Shown here one piece after another: positions 60,654-64,000 of a DNA stretch of 64,000 nt. Origin of the DNA: JBBSAT01 sp046351235. Lineage in GTDB: Bacteria; Myxococcota_A; Polyangia; Polyangiales; Sandaracinaceae. The DNA is taken from positions 682,001 through 746,000 of the forward strand of contig JAXLYV010000004.1 in NCBI GenBank assembly GCA_046351235.1. Reading direction: 5' to 3'. A program made the translations under genes and the position numbers. Within the stretch, counting starts at the first letter, position 1, and every line of letters starts with the position of its first letter. The notes below the pieces were generated by a model that was not told the origin of the DNA, did no database searches, and was given only the letters and a program-made list of their open reading frames with translations.

Positions 60654-62063
60654 ATGTCCGCGCGCGCGGGCGTGCGTAGGCGGTCGATCGTGCCGCGCAC
60701 CATCTTCGAGCCCTTCCGCATCAAGGCCGTCGAGCCCATCCGCATGACCACTCGGCAGGAGCGCGAGCGCCTGCTCGCGGCGGCCCACCACAACCCGTTC
60801 CGCCTCCACTCGGACGACGTGGTGCTCGACTTCCTCACCGACTCCGGCACCGGCGCGATGAGCGCGCACCAGTGGGGCGCGATCATGGAAGGCGACGAGA
60901 GCTACGCGGGCTCGCCCTCGTTCTTCCGCCTCGAGAAGGTCGTGCGCGGCCTCACCGGCTACAAGCACCTGATCCCGACCCACCAGGGGCGCGCCGCCGA
61001 GCACATCCTCTTCCAGGTCGCGGCCAAGCCCGGCGACATCATCCCCTCGAACACCCACTTCGACACCACGCGTGCGAACGTCGAAGTGCGCGGCTGCGAG
61101 GCGATGGATCTGCCCACGAAGGAAGCCCTCGAGCCGCGCACGAGCGCGCCCTTCAAGGGCAACGTCGACCTCGCGCGCGTCGAGGCCTTGCTCCAGCGCG
61201 ACGCGGCGCGCGTCCCCTTCGGGATGATCACGATCACGAACAACTCGGGCGGCGGCCAGCCGGCGAGCCTCGAGAACGTGCGCGCCTACAAGGCGCTGCT
61301 CGCGAAGTACGGCAAGCCGCTCATCCTCGATGCCTGCCGCTTCGCCGAGAACGCGATGTTCGTGAAGATGCGCGAGCACGGCCAGGGCGAGCGCAGCGTG
61401 CGCGCGATCGCCGAGGAGATGTTCCGGCTCGCCGACGGCTGCACCATGAGCGCCAAGAAGGACGGCATGGTGAACATCGGCGGCTTCCTCGCGCTGAACG
61501 ACGACGCCTGGGCCGAGACGGCACGCCAGCTCCTCGTGCTCACCGAAGGGTTCCCGACCTACGGGGGCCTGGCGGGCCGCGATCTCGAGGCGCTCGCCGT
61601 GGGCCTCGAGGAGGTCACCGACGAGAGCTACCTGCGCTACCGCCTCCGCACGGCGGAGTTCCTCGGCGAGAAGCTGCGCGCCGCGGGCGTTGCCATCGTC
61701 GAGCCCACGGGCGGCCACGCGGTCTATCTCGACGCGCGCTCGTTCCTGCCGCACGTCCCGCGCGAGCAGTACCCGGCATGGGCGCTCACGTGCGCGCTCT
61801 ATCTCGAGGGCGGCCTCCGCGCGGTCGAGATCGGCAGCGTCATGTTCGGCAAGCGCCTGCCCGACGGCACCGAGACCTACGCGCCGCTCGAGCTGGTGCG
61901 CCTCGCGTTCCCGCGGCGCGTGTACACGCAGAGCCACTTCGAGTACGCGGCCGAGGTGATCGGCGAGCTGAAGGCGAAGGCGAGCGAGATCCGCGGCTAC
62001 GCCATCGCGCAGCAGGCGCCGCACCTGCGGCACTTCACGGCCTCGATGCGCCCCCTTCCCTGA
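60654..62063 (+). CDS. tnaA: Tryptophanase (PLP beta-eliminating lyase) within T6SS cluster
   Basis: A 469-residue PLP enzyme of the tryptophanase/tyrosine phenol-lyase family. The PLP lysine is in DGCTMSAKKDGMVNIGG (Lys269). Substrate-side residues favour tryptophanase: Asp137 in THFDTTR (E. coli TnaA has Asp; phenol-lyase has Thr) and His460 in LRHFTA (TnaA His463; phenol-lyase Phe). The internal 'MVNIGGFLALNDD' and 'EGFPTYGGLAGRDLEALAVGL' are intermediate between both. It cleaves L-tryptophan to indole, pyruvate and ammonia, indole being an intercellular signal. It sits between tssL and tssM, same strand, after a 68-bp direct repeat; it is not a known T6SS component. Base composition looks like its neighbours. 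Confidence 0.9.
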   Translation: MSARAGVRRRSIVPRTIFEPFRIKAVEPIRMTTRQERERLLAAAHHNPFRLHSDDVVLDFLTDSGTGAMSAHQWGAIMEGDESYAGSPSFFRLEKVVRGLTGYKHLIPTHQGRAAEHILFQVAAKPGDIIPSNTHFDTTRANVEVRGCEAMDLPTKEALEPRTSAPFKGNVDLARVEALLQRDAARVPFGMITITNNSGGGQPASLENVRAYKALLAKYGKPLILDACRFAENAMFVKMREHGQGERSVRAIAEEMFRLADGCTMSAKKDGMVNIGGFLALNDDAWAETARQLLVLTEGFPTYGGLAGRDLEALAVGLEEVTDESYLRYRLRTAEFLGEKLRAAGVAIVEPTGGHAVYLDARSFLPHVPREQYPAWALTCALYLEGGLRAVEIGSVMFGKRLPDGTETYAPLELVRLAFPRRVYTQSHFEYAAEVIGELKAKASEIRGYAIAQQAPHLRHFTASMRPLP

Positions 62064-62126
62064 GCCTCCGCGGCCCAGTCGCAGGGCCCGCACGCAACGC
62101 TCGCCCGGACCGCCCGAGACAGGGGC

Positions 62127-64000
62127 ATGGCCATCGCCATCGCCCTCGGGCTCCTCCTCCTGATCCTGCTCGCCGCGCCCTGGCTGCTGCTGCTCGTCGC
62201 CGCACCGCTCTGGGTGCCGCTGGGGATCGACGCGCTCGTGGTCGCGTGTGTGCTCGCCCTCGCGCTCGGGCGCGCCGCGATGCAGGCGCTCCGGGCGCGC
62301 AAGCTCGAGCCTCGGGCCCTTCCCGCGAAGGGCGGCGCCCCCGTCGCGCGCCCCGACGTCGCGCCCGAGCTCGACGAGATCCGCCGCAGCCTCGACGCCG
62401 CCATCGGCACCATCGCGCGCTCGCGCCTCGCCGGCGGGGGGCGCGCTGCCGTGCAGGCCCTCCCTTGGTACGTGCTTCTCGGGCCCGCGGGCAGCGGCAA
62501 GACCGCCCTCGTGCGCGCCTCGGGCCTCTCCTTCCCGACGACCTCGCGCGAGGCCGCGAGCGCCGGCGGGACCGGCCGCGGGCCCGGCGCGACGAAGCGC
62601 GCGGACCTCTGGCTCGGCAACGACGCGGTGCTCATCGACACCGCGGGGCGCTGGGCCACGAGCGACGACGACGCCGAGTGGCGCGCCTTCGCCGAGCGCC
62701 TGCACAAGCACCGCGGAGATCGCGCGCTCGACGGCGCCCTGCTCACGATCCCGATGGAAGTGCTGCTCGAGGGCAGCGAGGCCGAGCGCGCGAGCCTCGC
62801 GCGCCAGCTGCGCGAGCGCCTCGAGCACCTGAGCCATCGCTTCGGCGTGGCGCTCCCGGTCTACGCGGTCGTGACGCGCGCCGATCGCCTCGTCGGCTTC
62901 TCCGAGACCTTCGCCAGCCTCGACAAGCGCGAGCGCGCGCGCCCGTGGGGCTTCGTGATCGAGCCCTCGGGAGCGGCGACCGAGGACGCGGTGCACGAGG
63001 GCCTCGGCGAGCTCGAGCGCACGCTGCGCCGCCGCGTGGTGGGCGCGCTCGCGAGCGAGCGGCGCCTCGAAGCGCGCGGCCCGATCGCCGAGCTGCCGGC
63101 GCACTTCGCGTCGATCGTCGATCCGCTCTCGACGCTGCTCGCGCAGGTCTTCGTGACGAGCGTCTACGGCGAGACACCCGCCCTGCGCGGCGTCTACCTC
63201 ACGAGCGCCACGCAGGAGGGCCGCCCCTCGGATCGGCTGCTCGCCTCGTCCTTGCGCGCGGCGGCGATCGACGCACGTGCGGCCGCCGAGCCCGGCCTCG
63301 AGCCGCGCAGCTACTTCGTGCACCAGGTCTTCACGCGCGTCGCGCTCGCCGACGCCGAGACCGCGGCGCCGAGCACGAAGGCCCGCCGCCGCCGAGCGCT
63401 CGTGCAGCTCGCCGTGGGGACCTCGCTCGCGTCGATCTCGGCGCTGCTCGTGATCGCCACCGCGCTGTCGTGGCGCGCGAACCGCCTCGCGGTGGACGCG
63501 CTCGCGGACGCGCTTCCGGTGCTCGAGCCGACCTCGCTCCCCGCGCCCCGCGCGCTCGCGCCGCTGCGCGCGCAGCTCTCGTCGCTGCGGGACGAACGGC
63601 GAGAGGGCGCGCCCTGGTCGATGCGCCTCGGCCTCTACGGCGGCGTGACGCGCGAGGACCGCGCCCGCCGGGCTTACGCGCAGGCGCTCACGAGCCACGT
63701 GCTCGCGCCGATCCTCGCCGCCGACGCCGAGGAGCTGCGGCGCTGGGGCGCGGCATTCGAGAGCGACCTCTCACGACGGCCGAGCGCGGACGAAGCGGCG
63801 CGCGCCACGCTCCTGCTCGAGCGACAGCTGCGCTTCGCCGCGCCCCGCGAGACGAGCGAGCCCCGGCTCGACGACGCCGCGGGCGAGCGGCTCGCCCACG
63901 CGATCGCCGCGCGCTGGTGCGAGGCGATCGAGGCGCCAGCGAGCGCGTGCGAGCCCGACGCGACCCTGCTCGTCGCCATCGCGCGCGAGACGGATCTGCC
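62127..64000 (+). CDS. tssM: T6SS inner-membrane protein TssM (IcmF), 3' end outside window
   Basis: About 624 codons of a TssM/IcmF homologue, open to the window edge. Two N-terminal transmembrane helices (about 3-50: IALGLLLLILLAAPWLLLLV, then IDALVVACVLALALG). A cytoplasmic NTPase-like domain follows, with Walker A GPAGSGKTAL (about 119-128) in the family-typical 'PWYVLLGPAGSGKTAL', then 'LIDTAGRW' (about 169-176) and VVTRAD. 'LRGVYLTSATQEGRP' (family: LRG.Y.TS..QEG) and 'SYFVHQVF' are diagnostic. A third TM (about 430-455) leads to the periplasmic part. AGGGG precedes the ATG. It completes the J-L-M membrane complex but is separated from tssL by the tryptophanase gene. Expected full length is about 1,100 residues or more. 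Confidence 0.95.
   Translation, partial: MAIAIALGLLLLILLAAPWLLLLVAAPLWVPLGIDALVVACVLALALGRAAMQALRARKLEPRALPAKGGAPVARPDVAPELDEIRRSLDAAIGTIARSRLAGGGRAAVQALPWYVLLGPAGSGKTALVRASGLSFPTTSREAASAGGTGRGPGATKRADLWLGNDAVLIDTAGRWATSDDDAEWRAFAERLHKHRGDRALDGALLTIPMEVLLEGSEAERASLARQLRERLEHLSHRFGVALPVYAVVTRADRLVGFSETFASLDKRERARPWGFVIEPSGAATEDAVHEGLGELERTLRRRVVGALASERRLEARGPIAELPAHFASIVDPLSTLLAQVFVTSVYGETPALRGVYLTSATQEGRPSDRLLASSLRAAAIDARAAAEPGLEPRSYFVHQVFTRVALADAETAAPSTKARRRRALVQLAVGTSLASISALLVIATALSWRANRLAVDALADALPVLEPTSLPAPRALAPLRAQLSSLRDERREGAPWSMRLGLYGGVTREDRARRAYAQALTSHVLAPILAADAEELRRWGAAFESDLSRRPSADEAARATLLLERQLRFAAPRETSEPRLDDAAGERLAHAIAARWCEAIEAPASACEPDATLLVAIARETDL

Noticed and set aside
60576..63698. 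Long minus-strand open frame opposite the tryptophanase and tssM genes
   Set aside because: Arg/Ala/His/Glu-rich low-complexity translation without domains, typical of antisense frames in very GC-rich DNA; the plus strand carries clear TnaA and TssM motifs.

Overview
The window is very GC-rich coding DNA from a bacterium, with almost no non-coding space and no phage, IS or CRISPR signature. Several features point to a myxobacterium (Myxococcota, Polyangiales/Sandaracinus-like). These are many Asp/Ala/Gly/Thr-rich 'DAG' lipoproteins, Cys-rich lipoproteins, a MopE-like calcium-binding lipoprotein, a PknB-type kinase with a PEGA domain, histone-H1-like PAKKA tails, and heavy use of GTG starts with 4-base GTGA/ATGA overlaps. 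The lineage is an inference from style; no marker gene such as rRNA is present.

Layout. Positions 1-4.8 kb: the end of a PAS histidine kinase, a BNR-like lipoprotein, an ALDH7-type aldehyde dehydrogenase, and a WYL regulator divergent from a glyoxalase-fold protein. 4.8-13.3 kb: helical-repeat proteins, a SUKH (SMI1/KNR4) protein with a lysine-rich tail, a large unknown protein, an enoyl-CoA isomerase-like protein, and an M49-like metallopeptidase lipoprotein. 13.4-19.7 kb: lipoproteins, a coupled SDR + Old-Yellow-Enzyme pair, a DUF433 antitoxin followed by a stump of its DUF5615 toxin, a ricin-type lectin, and groups of intergenic hairpins. 19.7-23.5 kb: a four-gene operon with every junction a GTGA overlap. 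It encodes a YhfC-type intramembrane protease fused to an ABC ATPase, an ABC-2 permease, and two LuxR-type HTH proteins. 23.6-38.1 kb: RCC1-repeat, DAG, Cys-rich and MopE-like lipoproteins, a gene apparently split by a frameshift, DUF1801, GNAT, SRPBCC, uracil-DNA glycosylase, a di-iron ferritin-like protein coupled to a small lipoprotein, and an M1 aminopeptidase. 38.2-43.9 kb: an operon tldD-tldD-tldE-OYE. 44-47.2 kb: a TPR protein, a lipoprotein, DUF2845 and TrmO.

Positions 47.3-64 kb hold a type VI secretion system (T6SS) locus in the order PknB-PEGA kinase, hcp, tssE, tssF, tssG, tssH(clpV), TagH-C-like, lipoprotein, SLT-like lysozyme-fold protein, tssJ, tssK, tssL, [tryptophanase], tssM (cut by the window end). 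tssA, tssB, tssC and tssI/vgrG are not seen here. The baseplate (E, F, G, K), tube (Hcp), recycling ATPase (H) and membrane complex (J, L, M) parts are co-oriented and mostly translationally coupled. A tryptophanase gene preceded by a 68-bp direct repeat interrupts the run between tssL and tssM.

Most notable candidates: the YhfC-protease/ABC-ATPase fusion operon, the tryptophanase inside the T6SS locus, the SLT-like gene between the T6SS genes, the duplicated tldD operon with an OYE, and the recurrent GACAGG/CCTGTC hairpins.
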